Of a stretch of 64,000 nucleotides of DNA, positions 1 to 13,990 are shown in pieces. Every line of letters begins with the position of its first letter. Position 1 is the first letter of the stretch. The translations under genes and the position numbers were made by a program. The notes under the pieces are model-generated. The model did no database searches. It saw nothing but the letters and a program-made list of their open reading frames with translations, and was not told the origin of the DNA. This stretch comes from Margaritifera margaritifera (taxonomy: Eukaryota > Mollusca > Bivalvia > Unionida > Margaritiferidae), in assembly GCA_029931535.1 (NCBI GenBank), contig JAQPZY010001011.1, forward strand, positions 1 to 64,000. Reading direction: 5' to 3'.

Positions 1-429
1 GGGGAAGAGATAGGCGTAGGGGCATTTTTCATGGCAAAGGGGAGTTTCAACCATAATATCACGGGGTCATACCTATCAGAGGTCATATATTTGATCCACA
101 GGCATTTGGGGATAGGACTGAGTTGCCTTCCATTTTAATCCGCCGGACATGTACCACATTGCATGTATGTATGTACATACCTCTGTATTTATGTATTGGA
201 AATATGGTGCCGATTAAAGGTTAAGGACTAAAAAACTTATAGATAACGAATTGGAAAAAATCTTCAGGAAGATAAAACCCTCCAAAATAACGTAAACATA
301 TAGAATATAAAGTACCAGAAGATAAAAGGTAAAGATGTTAAAATTCTGTACAAGTTATAGAAAATAAAAAATAAAGATAACAAATATAAAATGCTGAAAA
401 TATTGGGTCAAAATTTGCTATATAAGCCG

Positions 430-1125
430 AATTCCCTTAAATAGTCTAAGATTTTCTCTGAATGTACATCACCATAAAGTTTTTTAATATTACAGAGTTC
501 ACGTCAAGAAATTTCTGTCTCACTGGGTAGAATACGACACACTCGACAAGAATGTATTCCACTGTAAGTAACACAGACAGGGTACGCACCTCTGGTCAAG
601 GTTTATCTTTCAGAAGACATGCACGAGACGGGCATGTGAGTCCTATACGCAATAGGCAAATTGCAACCTTATTCCTGAGATTTGTTTCTATATGAGAGGA
701 ACCAGTCTTCATAGATGGGTTTGATGTTCCAAAGATTGTTTGTGGAGTTTTCATTTCAGATATTTTGCCAAGCATGCAAAACATGCCGACTTAGATAACC
801 AATCAATCTTCAATTCAGCAATGGGGGAATGAAGAGTAGCTTTGGTTGTTCTATCTGCCCTTTCACTACCCTTAATGCCAACGTGACTACGCAGCCAACA
901 TTTTGTTATGAGCAAATCATGTTTCTGTAAGATTTGGGATATTGTCAAATTTAAGGTTTTGCAAGGCTGTCAGTGTGGAAATGGAATCTGAAAAGATGAT
1001 GAAATCTGTTTTTGTGATCTAATTCAAATATCTGAGTATGGCTGTAACTTCTGGGGTACAAATGGAGGATTGTAAAGCTAATATTTCTAATACTTCATTA
1101 TTAAAGTTATTGCCTTATTCTAAAA
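430..1125 (-). pseudogene. LINE (non-LTR retrotransposon) 3' fragment: RNase H domain and C-terminal tail
   Basis: Reading the minus strand, 1110 to about 750 gives broken pieces of an RNase H domain: IIFSDSISTLTALQNL (the FSDS-S-AL motif), then SHVGIKGSERADRTTKATLH, which is the SHVGIxGNExAD motif of Jockey/I-type LINEs. Downstream (about 780-480) another frame carries the usual LINE tail (RLRIGxTCPSRACLL, then LTVEYILVEC). Stops and frame changes separate the pieces, so it is a dead fragment; no reverse transcriptase part is visible. The family is recognised from motifs only; the clade is not resolved. Confidence 0.72.
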
Positions 1126-2577
1126 TTGTAGTCGCTTTGAAATTCATCCTAATAATGCATTTTGAAAGTAAGCGTCGATTAACCCAAACGTATCCTAATT
1201 ATAAAGGTTAAACCCAGTTAAACACACAGCCAATGGACAAATACAACCCTTTAGATCTAATTAATATGTATGCTGCCTGAAATAAGTTAGTTATGGTTAA
1301 ATGAAAACTCATATTTGACCAATATATATCTTTTCTTTGACCAATATATGTTTCTAAAACGACATATACAATGTATTTTTCGAAATCTAAGCATGCATAT
1401 GATATGTGAACATTTAAGAGGATTTATTTTTTTTAAAGAAAAGAAGAAAACGATATCAAATTTCATTATTCATGTGGGTGTCCGTTTCGGATATCCCACC
1501 CCCGGTGCATCTGTTCTATTTGAGACCCATTTTGGGTTAAATGATGCACCATATGCTGAGAGGGTCATGGATATTGTTAATATTTAGTTTGTTGCTGAAA
1601 CAATATGATAATGGTGTCAATATAATGCAAATCAGACAAGGCGTCATCAGAGCCTGGTATGTGTCCTACTGACCACATACATTCCCACTGCGCGTCACTA
1701 TCAAGCTTTATGAGGAATGTATCTCACCAGAATCAACAGAATCCTTCAAATTTATTATTATTTATTATAAATATGATACATGCCTCTCATTCAGTACATA
1801 TGCACTGTGACCATGCGAATATTATTTAAACAATCACGTTTTCCTAGCTATCTGTAAAATTAAATTATTGCCAGTCGTGAACCTATTTTTCTTAACCTCT
1901 GGAACGGGGAGTGCTTAAAACTGACTCTAAAAGTTTCTGCTCATTCCATATCTGATCCTAAAATATTTAAGTTTCCCAGAATTGGTTCAATTTATGTATG
2001 AATTACGTTTCCCGTTGGACCACCATTTTAATCCCAGATCATAGCTTACTACTTGTTCCAGTACCAGCTTCTCAGGGTTCTTCGTTCTTATCTATTTACG
2101 TATGTTCAGACTAGCTCTATATCCAACTCCGTACTTTCTGGAGGTTCATATACAACCCTCTAACCCAGGTCAGATTAATCAAGCAATATCAGTGTAGGCG
2201 GAGCCCTATTAGAGGATTTTACTATGCCAACAATCTTTAGGTCTGCATCACTCTCTAGTATCATCTTTGACAAGATTATCTCAGATAAGACATACAATAT
2301 TTTATACGTATACATTTTTTTTTTGTCTATAGGTTAAACATTCTTCTTCCGTATATTACAAAAAAGTGGAAACTATGTACATACTTAGAAAAGATAAATG
2401 ACAACATTTTAAACACAGCGGAAATAATGGTGTATTCCAATGAATCAAATATGAGGAAGATCTCTAAGCATTATCTCACAGTTCATTATGTTAGATTCAC
2501 AATTTTTACATGGTATGCAGAAAATCTTGTAACCAAAATGTACAGAAGAAACCGCAGCTAAAGCTGTGCTCGAAGCA

Positions 2578-2621
<44 letters not shown>

Positions 2622-4421
2622 GGATAAATCAATCGATAAATAAATAAATACACACATAAATAAACTTCAATTTGTAGGAAATACAATACAGTCATTCAGA
2701 TGACCTTTTACTACAGTTAGTTAGTTTGCTGTGGTGGTTAGTTGTGAATAAACGGAGGTATTGGCTATCATTAAATTTCATCAACATAAAGAAAACAAAA
2801 GGCGAATGAACAAAACTAAATCAAAATCGATAAAGTTCTTGTTTGATTACCGTGTTTACACATTCAGCAGTTGGAATTTAAAGGATTAAATGTATTTTAT
2901 TCTATTACGAAGGTATTTGTACTCCTCTAAAAGTAAAACTGGCGCACTTTTAAAGCAATTGCGTCGCCGGCAAGTGGACTTCAAGCACTAGCGTTGGCTG
3001 TCATGTACGATGCTTCTCGGTCGTCTAGACGTTGGTATACGTTCTCGCATGGAAATTTTTATTTATTCATTCCTAGAAAGGAAAACAAAAACTGATGAGT
3101 ATTGAATCGAAATAATTATGATAGTCTCCAGGAAAAAAATATCGAAACAAAGCGATAAGAGATCTGGAAGAAGAAACCTAGCCTGAAGCTCTAAAACCAA
3201 TGAGCATTCTTCAAATTAATATGTATATATTGTAAGACTCTGTCAACGTTTGTATACCTGCATTTTTCTGATAGCTCTTGTTTAGTCTGAAACAGTTCAA
3301 CACTCAAAACACTGTAATACAAAAGATCTAAGGTCATTCCGCGAGTTGTACCAGCAACCTGCTTGTCTTTAACTCGACGAGGGTAAAACAAAAGGAAAGT
3401 TACACTTCAAGAGATTTTATGTACATGGGGATGAGCAGGCAAAATCATCATATTATTTCGAGTTTCTTCCGCATCTCATTCGTTCATAATTATGTGCGGA
3501 CACATGAGCACGAAAGGCTTGGTTCATTTTTTGCCTCTCTCTGCCTCTCACCAGTGCTTTCAAATGGGTTGCTATTGTTCCGTAGAGTATGCCATACTTG
3601 TGTCATGTTGCCTTGTTTCATAGACTTTTGAGCAACAAGCATGATAATTGAATGTAGCTACAGAGTTTAAAATGATGAATTTTCTTCTAATTCTTCGGCA
3701 ATCTTTTATTTCTTTTTCAATATCAAGAGTAACTTCCCAGCAAACAAACTTTGTTGTTTCCGGCCTTCCTGAAACAAATATCATCTTTATTTTTTCTCTC
3801 GAGGCAAAATCGTTTACTATTATATCATCTAAATCTTCATTCCTCTTTATAACGTATTTGTGTGTCTTAAATATTCGTGGTTACTGCTCTCTTAGTAAAA
3901 TAATGGGCTTACGTGAGCACCAATTGCTGTGCATTCTTAAATACTTGTTAAAAATTTCATGGACATGTACTATTTTTATAGCACATGCTAAGTCTAGCGT
4001 TTTTATTCAGATTCTTGTCTCCATCAATTTTTCAACGGCAGCGTCAAGCATCTGTTCAATAGCCGATTTAGTTCCACAAGAAGGCGTGGCTTCTTGTAAA
4101 CACTCTTTCAATTAAAAATAGACAATAAACTTAGTACTTTGTTGTGTCTGTTTGCATATGGCTCTAAGCTCTTTGTTGTGTCTTTCGCACTCATGCGTGA
4201 TTCTATCGTTCAATGAAAATAGGGTAATGATGAAAATTGTCTCTTGTGACATATATAAAATATGTTAACATGGAAATATTCCATTAAACAATCTTTGATA
4301 AAGTTGTATTTCTTCAGTGACAGAAATTACTGAATGCTCATTTTAGTTCACATAAAGGAATTGACTGTCTTTCCCACTCTCATGAGAAAAGAGAATGATA
4401 AAGTGTTTGATTTTCTAATAC
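1126..4421. other. Host intergenic or intronic DNA, no supported gene
   Basis: AT-rich sequence with only short unrelated open frames. The longest (3648-4115, plus) and its opposite strand show no motif I recognise. A trinucleotide repeat lies at 2577-2622. Confidence 0.5.
2577..2622. repeat. (AAT)n microsatellite
   Basis: About fourteen uninterrupted AAT units. Confidence 0.95.
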
Positions 4422-4629
4422 CTAAAGGTTGTGTTGGCCGGCCATACAGCAGGGGTGCGACTTTGGCTCTCATGGTTATATTCCAAGTCTTTTGGCTCTT
4501 GCTGTGGAAATATGGTCCCCTTCTTTTTACATATGTACACTATCAGAACCGTTATGACTATCATCAATATGACAACCAGGCAAAGCGCAGATATGGCCAC
4601 TACCAGTGTTTCACTCTGCGTTTTCGGAT
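4422..4629 (-). CDS. Possible host exon encoding a single transmembrane segment
   Basis: On the minus strand an open 208-nt stretch is bounded by a plausible acceptor (TTTTTAATATAG before 4629) and donor (CCTTTAG|GTATTAG after 4422). It encodes DPKTQSET, a strongly hydrophobic run of about 24 residues (VVAISALCLVVILMIVITVL and onward), then the stop-transfer sequence ICKKK and a polar tail. That is the look of a type I membrane-protein exon (juxtamembrane, TM, cytoplasmic start). I do not recognise the family and see no flanking exons, so a chance open frame remains possible. Confidence 0.35.
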
Positions 4630-6640
4630 CTATATTAAAAATGATAAAGCACACACATCTCAATACGTCATCAGATTACTTCATCCTTAATAGATAGGGA
4701 CTTAAAAACATCTATCTATCTGTTTATATTTAATTTAATTTTTATATGTTTAACTGCATATTATATCAAATCTGTCTATCTATCTATCTATCTATCTATC
4801 CTTGAAGTGTTACTTTTATACACAACACTTGATAAGATTTTGCGCATGTCAAAAGTTTAAAACTGAGCGAAACAAACAACATCTTTAAATAAATTTATTT
4901 ACACTTCTGATTAGAGTATGAACTATTCGTTTCTTTATCTTTCTTTTTCTGTTCTCATAATGTTTCCTGATTTTGGAAAACCCAGAATTACAGGGAGCTT
5001 GACATGTGTGTTTCTGTCAAAATGCTTACAAGCTAGAAGTGCTTTGGGATTATCTATTCTCTGATATAATATTTTTCTTGTTCTACCGACATCGTACAAA
5101 TCAAAACTGCAAGGGGATACTTATAGATAAAGTATATCTAAAATAGAAATATTTAGAATTTCTGGAAAATTTATTAATTATTTCTGTTGATGGCATGTAA
5201 TTGCTTTTCTCTTACCTGTTTGCGTCTAATTTTGTTAAAAGTTATAGTTTTTATAAAATAATTACTAAATTTTCGTGTGAATTCGTTTTGTTTCCTCGTG
5301 GAATTCAAGACCATATTCCCCTCGGCATATATGTCAAGGGTTTTGATGTGTAATGTCACCATCAGTTGTGCAGAATAAAAATATCCAGCTACCCAACCAT
5401 TACCTGGGGTGCTCAATAACTAAAAAAGAACATACTCTTTGTTCTTGTGCTGAATTCCTTTAGACATCAGACGTCACAGCGATAGGCGGAGCCGTCCAAC
5501 ATTTATGGGTTAGGGAATAGAAAACAATTCAGACCACACATACACAAACGCACCCACACACACACATTGTTGAATAAAAAGTTATGCTATAGCTTTATAA
5601 TGAGGTCTTAATAAAAATTCCATAAGAGATTTTGAAAATGGATATAGGCAATACAAGTGTTGACTATGTCTAAGGTCTGGAAGGCAATGACTTAGGTTGG
5701 CCAGGAAGTGCGCTTAAAAAGTAAATCGTGCACCAGATTCTGTCTCTTTCGAAGTTGGTTACATCTAGCTTGAGTTATAAGAAGAACTGTAGCTATAAAA
5801 TGGAGATGAGCTCTACACCCCAAGTACTAAAATAGTATGGGCAAGATGGCGGTGTACAGGCTGAAAGAATACATTATTTTCGTCCCTCACACAAAATACG
5901 AACACACCTCTGTTTATTAACACATTACTTTGGTCGTCACATATAGTGTCAGTAGCCATTTAACTTATGAGTCAGATAAATTCCTGTCAGTTAAAAATTC
6001 AGTTTTGAACATATAATATTTACTTTGCAAAAGGATTTACTCTTTTATCCAATGGTACATACATGTATTGCATGTTTGCAAGTACTGTGCTAGTGTTTAA
6101 GGTCACAGTCATGTGTTGAATCGATAAAATGTAGTATTATCATTTATAATTATGTTCACAGCCACATGTTTCTTTCTCTGTAGGAGGTTCGTATGGAGAT
6201 CCTTTTTATAACGTGTTATGACCACACACCCACTGAAGCAACTTTGATATCCAGGTATCGAAGTTACTCAAGAGCTTATTTATTCCTGCGTTGTGAAAAT
6301 ATTTGGTTCTCAACTACTTATTTATTTTATTTACCTTCCAATCGTTTATGAGCTTAATCATGTGTTAATTCAAATAAATACCACAATATAATCGCAAGTG
6401 AAATTTGTACTGCATCTGACGCTGACCTTGATGTTGATTGTACTAGTATCCAAATCACGAGTGATGTAGAGGCAAGTGTATGTCATAGCCACCCTCTCAA
6501 CCACTAAAGAGAATAAACTTACTACCCGACCATATATACCAGAATCCAAAACAAGAAAACACTGGACATAAAATTGTTAAATCTGATTTAAATGACAATC
6601 CCAGACAAAATATTCTTGAATTTGACTGGATCAAGATTAT
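4630..6640. other. Host DNA, no supported gene
   Basis: AT-rich, with a short CACACA run near 5550. Nothing coding is supported. Confidence 0.5.
4771..4801. repeat. (ATCT)n microsatellite
   Basis: About eight perfect TATC units, with a shorter related run near 4710. Confidence 0.9.
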
Positions 6641-6647
6641 CACAAGC

Positions 6648-6960
6648 CAAACCTCTATAAATAAAAGTAAAACCTACAACCTTAAAGGCAAAAGCTTAGG
6701 TGTGTTCTTACACATTCACATCACTCACTCACACATGTACTATCACACACTTAAAAGAGGAAGAGTGGAGGGAGTTTAAGTTTTCTGTGAAAGATAAGCA
6801 TGGACAGAAGACAAACATACAAACACAAAACACGGAGTTTTTGCCATATTGGAGATGTATCTCTGTTTCTAAGATATCTAGGTGGAACTGAAAAGGGTCG
6901 TTGGGTTTAGCTTTGAGAAGGGCTGTGTTTTGCCACACTCAGCTTCGTGGCCACACCTCC
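6648..6960. repeat. Left terminal inverted repeat of the old Polinton
   Basis: Matches the reverse complement of about 10240-10600 at roughly 70% by eye, including shared CACACTTAA, GGTTTAAGTTTT-like, CAATATTG and histone-type stem-loop blocks. It is shorter than the right copy by internal deletion. Confidence 0.7.
6884..6899 (-). terminator. Decayed histone-type 3' stem-loop
   Basis: Minus strand reads CCAAC then GACCCTTTTCAGTTCC then ACC. Flanks and the TTTC loop are kept but three stem pairs are lost. Its partner in the other TIR (10259-10274) is perfect. Confidence 0.55.
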
Positions 6961-7141
6961 CATTCCTAATTCCATGAGCAGAACATCTCTCTCCATTGTT
7001 ATCTACCCTCCAAGGGTTCTTAGAGACTGAAAGACAAAGAAATGAAGAGCGAGGATTAGGGCATTCCCTCCTCTTCATGTACACTATGTTAAAATACAAA
7101 AACAAATAAACAAATTATTTTTATTCTTAAAATACAAATTC

Positions 7142-7696
7142 CTAAAACTTTTTATCACGAAGGTATTTACAATGTTGGCAACGCTGGGTAGTACGACCTG
7201 ACTTCCAATGATCAAGGACAGTTTCATTTTGACACCACGTTTCTGAGCTAAAGAAAGCATATATCCATAATTATCACTAAACTGCATTTCTATTGTTTCA
7301 TCGTTTCTAAAGAAATCACTTCCAAAACAAGTCAGTAAATGTTCTAACGGGAGTGCAAGACTATGTTGATGACGTAAATACAAACAATATTGTCCACACA
7401 TCGTGAAATCTGATCTTTGAAATCTGACATTATTGAATTAAGTGGATACAGCATTTCTTCTCATAAAGTCTGAGTTATCGTCTTGGATATGAGGTAATCC
7501 ATACGCAAAATATCCCACCCTGCGGTCGTTGGAAAAGTAGACTGCTACCCAATGGGTTTCTAGGTTTATGACTGTAGTCCGCGTTGATGAGATATACTTG
7601 AACATGAGAACGTTCATCTTTAGCACAAACCTCAGGATTCCAGGGAGCTGTATACGAACTGTGGGTCAGGAGGTACTGAAGTTCCCATGTATATAT
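7142..7696 (-). pseudogene. Adenain-like protease pseudogene (old Polinton)
   Basis: Homologous along its length to the proteases at 43802-44377 and 22883-23449. Recognisable pieces are SSYTAPWNPEVCAKDE, HWVAVYFSND (catalytic His region), MCGQYC (Cys region) and YGYMLSLAQKR. They lie in at least three frames, and the initiator codon is changed to ATA, so no functional product is possible. It sits last in the capsid gene block, next to the left TIR, as in the other elements. Confidence 0.8.
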
Positions 7697-7708
7697 TTTC
7701 TTTCTCAC

Positions 7709-8230
<522 letters not shown>

Positions 8231-8238
8231 ATTCTTTT

Positions 8239-9335
8239 TTAATAGCCCAAGATCACTTCTCTGAGATTTTATTTTTTCAAGGTGTTATTGAAGTCTCCAA
8301 ACAAGATCACGTTAACTGTGTTCTCGAGGGGAAGTGCAAACTAAAGTTCCAGCATAGTCGTCGTACGAAATACTGTGTATACTGTTGGTCCCCAATCGTC
8401 CCGTGGCTTCAAACAGACTTAAGTAAGAGCTCAAGTAATTCTTCTGGGCAACATTAGGTTCAAAGGATCTGGTACACAACGTCTGGCCGTCCCGGGTCAC
8501 TTCTATCTTTGAAACGTAATGGAATTGGAGATAATTTGATTAATAGCTCCGTTGAGGGCAGCATTACTGACAACACCAATGAACACAAGTTTAGGGAGCT
8601 GAACCTGGAAGACATTATGGTAAACATTTTGACTTCCACTGGTCGTATGGGCTACTTGGCTGTGTTTCTGGTCAGAGCTTGACTGGTGTCGTTTGCAACT
8701 TTAGATAAGACTTCCATACGTCGTACGTAGAGTCTGACTTCTTTGTTGTTGGTTTTGTACTCATTAGCATGAGTCATCAAATGGAACAGGGCGCTATTTT
8801 GATTCATTCTCAGACGTACATCCACGCTATTAAACAAATACTTGTCTTGTAACCACAAGTCAAAGTGCAAACGATCCATCATTTCTAAACTACGCCCTTG
8901 TTTGATTCTCTTTTGTTGGTCGTCAAATCCTTCACTGTGGTCTGTGTCATCATCAGCAATCAAAGCTGTGTCGCTGAACTTTCCCAGGGTGTCGGGTTTC
9001 CACAACACACAATCATCTAGGTGTGCGTTCTTGGCTTTTTTTCCGTAGGTCAGAAGATTCTGTAGGTAAGCATGCAGCGGCCGATGAGTTTGTTGTTCAG
9101 GTACAAACCCACTTCGCTGAATAATGAAATCACAAACTGTTGACTGGGTCACTCTATAGTGTTGTTGGTTTTGATGCTTTTTACCTTCAGGTACAAGTAA
9201 TGTTTTTTCAGATCGATGTAATCTTCGGTTTGTCCTTTGATTTCAAACTCGATGGGAGCTGATGACGACACTGGATGAAATTCTACCCACTGGGATTCTC
9301 GCATCGAAACGTTGGCAAGAATCTCAGTGCATCAT
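8239..9335 (-). pseudogene. Major capsid protein pseudogene (old Polinton)
   Basis: Starts at MMH (ATG 9335 or 9332) and ends near 8239 with NLREVILGY. Segments match the capsid proteins at 41820-43190 and 24035-25146/46287-46536: QWVEFHP, IEFEIKGQTEDYIDL, YGKKAKNAHLD, LMDRLHFDLWLQDKYL, YVRRMEVLSKVANDTSQ. The best open piece is 8652-9152. A region near the start (equivalent to CTKSELDMF) is deleted, and frameshifts occur near 9155 and 8650 and more often toward the end. Confidence 0.85.
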
Positions 9336-9337
9336 TT

Positions 9338-9600
9338 TTAGTAATCTAAAACATCAAAGTCTCAGATAATTCTTCGCCCCTTAGTCTTTTTCTTGCCATG
9401 TCTGAGAGGTCGTAATGGTTTTCGATATATATGTCTGCCTTGTCCTTGGTACTGCATGAGGATGACTCAGTGGCCTCAACAAGAGTTTGACGTGACTTTT
9501 ATAGGTGTTTCTCCGGGTCTTTTCCTGTCTGGATCAATACATTTTTCACTAAAAAGCTCTCTAGGTCTTCCTTCTGTTTCTTTTCAAAATCGGAATATAC
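9338..9600 (-). pseudogene. Minor virion protein pseudogene, C-terminal half
   Basis: Immediately upstream of the capsid pseudogene, as in the other elements. Minus-strand pieces FLVKNVLIQTGKDP and QGQGRHIYRKPLRPLRH, plus a C-terminal FDVLDY, match KEFLQNVLIDKQNP, QGQGRKRR and VFDY of the intact homolog at 46550-46996. The N-terminal half (RGxxxQRGHGLG) is not visible. Confidence 0.6.
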
Positions 9601-9769
9601 TGGTAGTGGTGGTAGTAATGCAGGAGGGGAAGGAGGAAACAATTCATTCCTTCGATGATCAAAAATCTCAGAAAACCAAGTCATTCTCTGGAATAGAAGC
9701 TACCATCGATGTAATAATACAAACCACAGCAGCAGTTGTAGTACTCTTACTCCGGGTATAATTACCTAC

Positions 9770-10240
9770 TGCAGGCTGTCCCCAACATAAAATCTTCGTC
9801 TTGAATTTAGCCATGTGTACTGTATTTGCACTGTTCAGCACTAGTGAATCGTATAAACTCTCTAGGGTATATTTACCGAAAGTGATTGCACACGTCTTCC
9901 TGCGTTGTGATTCGTGGATGAAACACATGCCATGGCTGAATTATGTGACGCACGTTCAGATTGGTGGAGACTCGAATTCAGTTTCGATCGGTGGCAAGGC
10001 TATAGAAGGAGGTGCTTTCACCCACTGAGTCATCCGTTCACAAGTTCAACCAAAATGTCAAACCAATATTTCCAGCATGTTGTTTAATCCTGAGTACCCA
10101 GTATATGTCAAGTCAACGTGGGCGATCGTACGTATTACAGACGCTGCCATGTGGAAAGGAAAGGGTGCCTCAAAAGAGTGCTGGTGTATGAACCAAAATT
10201 CAGGAGAAGCTTAAGAGGAGGAAAAGTGAAGAGGTGTGGT
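9770..10240. other. Unassigned segment of the old Polinton
   Basis: Lies between the minor-protein remnant and the right TIR. Short open frames on both strands show no resemblance to penton, membrane protein or integrase. It may be host filler from the deletion event. Confidence 0.4.
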
Positions 10241-10720
10241 CTATGTTAATCCCCCAAGGGCCCTTTTCAGGGCCACCAATATCTTTCAGAAACAGATATA
10301 CTGTTCCAATATTGCCCCAAACTTTGTGTCTTATGTTTGTTTGTTTGTTTTTGTCTATGATTATCTGCCATACAAAACTTAAACCTTCTCCACCTTTCTT
10401 TTGTTAAGTGTGTAATAGTGAGCGATAGTATGTCTGTATGAATGTGTAGGAGCACTCCTATCCTTATTTCCCTTACACGCTACTTTGATTATATAGAGTT
10501 ATAAAGGTTGTATGGATTTTCTAGTTTTGTTGATAAGGGTTGTAGGAGCTATAGGGTTTTAGTTTTGTTTATGGGGGTTTGGTTCTATTTACTTTACATC
10601 TTACCCTTACACCTCTGTTAGTAGATGTGGGTGCTGGACAATAAGTGTTGTTAGTAAAGGTGGGTGTTGGTCAGTAGATGTAGGTGCTGGTCAGTAAGTC
10701 TGTGTGTTCCAACATCATAT
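10240..10720. repeat. Right terminal inverted repeat of the old Polinton, with terminal tandem repeats
   Basis: Reverse complement of the left TIR up to about 10600. From about 10610 to 10720 there are imperfect tandem units of the form GTTAGTAGATGTGGGTGCTG, comparable in position to the tandem units in the TIRs of the inner element. Confidence 0.65.
10259..10274 (+). terminator. Histone-type 3' stem-loop in the old Polinton TIR
   Basis: CCCAAG then GGCCCTTTTCAGGGCC then ACC: a perfect 6-bp stem with a TTTC loop. It is followed about 10 nt later by TTTCAGAAACAGA and then CCAATATTGCC, the same downstream motif seen behind stem-loops of the younger elements. Confidence 0.75.
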
Positions 10721-13616
10721 TCAATTCACCTTCGTCCCCGGTCGGTTCCACTATGTTAATCTTATGAACATTTATCACATTAGCATTCCACTTCTATCCA
10801 TACCGGCCCAAAATGCAAAACCTACGGACTAATGTTAAATCCCCTGTGATCCCATAGTGATATATTTTCATGATAGCGACTGTAATGTTAATTACCATTG
10901 TTCCCATAGTGCTCCCATCCCCATTACTTCTCTTAAAGGTTTCTATCTAAAATAGAAATTGGCACCTTATTCAACATTGCACGAAGACATATTAAAGTCT
11001 AAAATGAATGACAAATTGGTTCATATACACTCCAACAATGCACACGAACAAATTGATGATGAAATTATACAAATCTTATGCAGGCATCCAACACTCAAGC
11101 CCTTTTATTAACATGTCCAAATTGATTATTCGGTCTCAGAACGAAAATGATCACATAATATTTAGATTTTCTACCCATACCAAGCGAAGTGAGGTATCGA
11201 AGGGCAAACGCAAATCAAAGCAAGATCCGGGCAAGCTCTGTATATGTGATGACTTAACAAAACACAGAGAAAGTGCTTGTGAAGGAACTTTATAAACTGC
11301 AAAAAGCACGAACCATGACCATTATATTTAGTGTTTTGACTAATTATGAACTCGTTGTTATTTAACCTTGATCTCCATATCAAATTCTTATACTACACAA
11401 ATGACATGTTCTATCTTATTTGTAGGAGATCTTTATGTTAAAAAAGGATTTAACTAGGAATTTTATATCGTTATGTTACACTCTATTAAATTTGCTTCTA
11501 TGGCATTCTTTCTGAGAGTGGAAATGACCTTGCATTCTGTGTCATAGCTATTTTATTTATTTTTTTTTGTAAAAAAAAACATATTTTCTATTTTATCATG
11601 TTTTACTTTCCGACTATAGTTACAATTGCCTGTTGCCGTCTATACGTGCATCAACATTATTGTCAGAAGGATTTTAATTACGTGTGATAATTTGCAGTCC
11701 AAGGCGATTGCAACTTTTGTATATTTGTTAATACATTTGTTGAAAACAAAATAGAAGTTAGTTACAAGTTGTTTTTTGCGAGACAATATTGAAACAAATC
11801 TTTACCGCCAATGGTAAAATTCATTCCTCTTGTTTATGAATTAGTACTGTGAAAAATATGTATTTGATTATCGTCGGTTTTTAAACGATTTGGTGATGTT
11901 TTCTTATTTTGCCAGGGATAGTGCACTGGTTACAGATCGACGAGAATGACATGTCCATTTGACCTGTCATTAGAATATATATTGTACTTTGTCCACTACA
12001 GTAAAAGGAATTGTTGTATGCATGCATTGTGTATGATCGATGTTAATTCCTCCGGGCCATGCATGCAAGATGCCTGCAGACCCTTTATATATTTTGCAAA
12101 TGGGATTGGCCCTCATAAATATTATAATGAGATGTCAAACGTACAGGTAAGTTTTGTCAGCCTATACTTGCTTTCGTTATACTGATTTGTAATCGTTGCA
12201 CAATGCATATGACTTTGTAACAGTAGCACGTAAGTCGTAACCTTATGGCGTCATTTATTTTCCATCCGATGTCACGGACACTAGTGCATTTCCTTAATAA
12301 ATGTCGAGCTATATTCCTATATGAACAATTTTAATTAAATTTATGACAAAATGTATAATTTTACTCCAACTCATGATGTATAACCTACCAGCTACACATT
12401 GGGTGACGTAAATACTATTGGCGCAGAATGCAAACTGAGTCTGGATTTCACACTTTTCTCCAGGAGAACAGCTAACATCAGAGCATTTTCGTTGTCTGAT
12501 AACTTCTCTGAAAGAATCTGACTGTTATTAAATAAAAATTAAACAAACTGATTATTTATAGAAAATAAATTGCTTCTTTGGCGTGTGTATGCGAACTCTC
12601 ACACACGCATTCATACACGTATAAACTTTATTAGCAGTAAAAAAAAGCTCCTTTTTGTATTGATGGTAGCTTCCATATGACTCAATCAAGAAAGTCATAT
12701 TTTATCTTGATCACCGTCTTGGTCTGCATAATAGAAACAACTCTCTTTAGATATATAACTGGAGAGGAATCATATGTCCATCTTTTGTTTATGAACATCC
12801 TGAGTAAATTTAATCTGTCGAAAATATGATAGATTGAGTTTAACTAGAGGATAAATTCAATGGTGGCTTTAATCTGGTGACATAATTGAATGGACAATAA
12901 GAGCGTATGTACAAAATAAATATAAAACAAAATTCTATAACTTCAAAGTTCATAAAAAAAATTGTCATTCCATGTAAAATTCTCAGTAGTAGCTGAGTAT
13001 GGGGAACAACTGCTAATTCTGTTGACCGCTGGTCCATCGTATCCCTATTAAGTTTAATTTACTTTATAAAGGCCTCAACTGAAATAAGTTGTAATTTTTA
13101 AAAAAAAAAGACAACAACAACAACAAATTGTTGTTAATTAGAGAACAAATATAAACGTTGATCCAATTTATTAAGTTCACTAAAACAATATCACGTATAC
13201 TGACGTCATGAAATTGAAGAAAAAAAAGACGTAAACTAAGTAAAACTTTTTTTAACAAATACGCCACCTGCTCATCCGTAACTTTCTGCAACAACAATTT
13301 CAAACCTAAAAGTGCAAGCGTGGTTATGAAGAGAGAGAGAGAGACTCTCAGACAGAGAGACCGACTGACAGACAAACATACAGAGACAGAGGGCTATTAC
13401 TTACCTTAAAACAAATATGTGAATTCATTGAACAGAATAAATCATCGAAGCAGTCAGATGACCTTCTGACCCTATTGGCCCATAAGAAGGAAGTGGCATC
13501 TTTGCCATTTAGAAAAACGGAGGCATGGATATAGACAAAGCCTTGAAAATAAACAACAAAGTCTGACTCATTTACGGAAGCCCTTTAAGTCAAGCTGAGG
13601 CATTAAGAATGTATAT
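10721..13616. other. Host DNA, no supported gene
   Basis: AT-rich. One short open block, 12002-12146 plus, has an acceptor-like CACTACAG and donor-like ACAG|GTAAGT but no recognisable product. Confidence 0.45.
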
Positions 13617-13990
13617 AATTTTTGCAAATATTAGCAAAACGTTGACGAACGTTCGCTATAATTTTGCAGATATACGCAATACTATTGCGAACATACGCAA
13701 TTCCATTGCGTATATTAATAAATTCACGAATATTCACAATACATTTGCAAATATTCACACATCTTTGCGAATATTGCAATAGTGTTGCGAACATTTGAAA
13801 GACTTTGCGAATATTAGCAATAACACTTTGCGAATATCTGCACAACTATTGCGAATTTTCTATAATTTTTTTATGTAACAATAATGTTTCGAGCATACGC
13901 AATCTATTGCGATTATTCGCAATTTATGTGAATAACCCTTTTGCGAATATTCTTAATACTTTTGCAAATATTAGCAATTTATTTTAGTAC
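13617..13990. repeat. Palindromic minisatellite, TTGCGAATATTCGCAAT-like units
   Basis: About a dozen degenerate units of roughly 30 bp. Each contains a GCGAATATTCGC-type palindrome separated by CATT/ACTTT spacers. The same unit reappears at 14585-14905. Confidence 0.85.

Noticed and set aside
1315..1587. 90-residue frame at 1315
   Set aside because: No domain, and the start is in repetitive AT-rich DNA.
3648..4115. 155-residue plus-strand frame
   Set aside because: No motif, AT-rich composition, no splice or promoter context; either strand could be chance.
12002..12146. Cys-rich exon candidate with AG and GTAAGT borders
   Set aside because: Short, no recognisable product, no neighbouring exons; kept only as a note.
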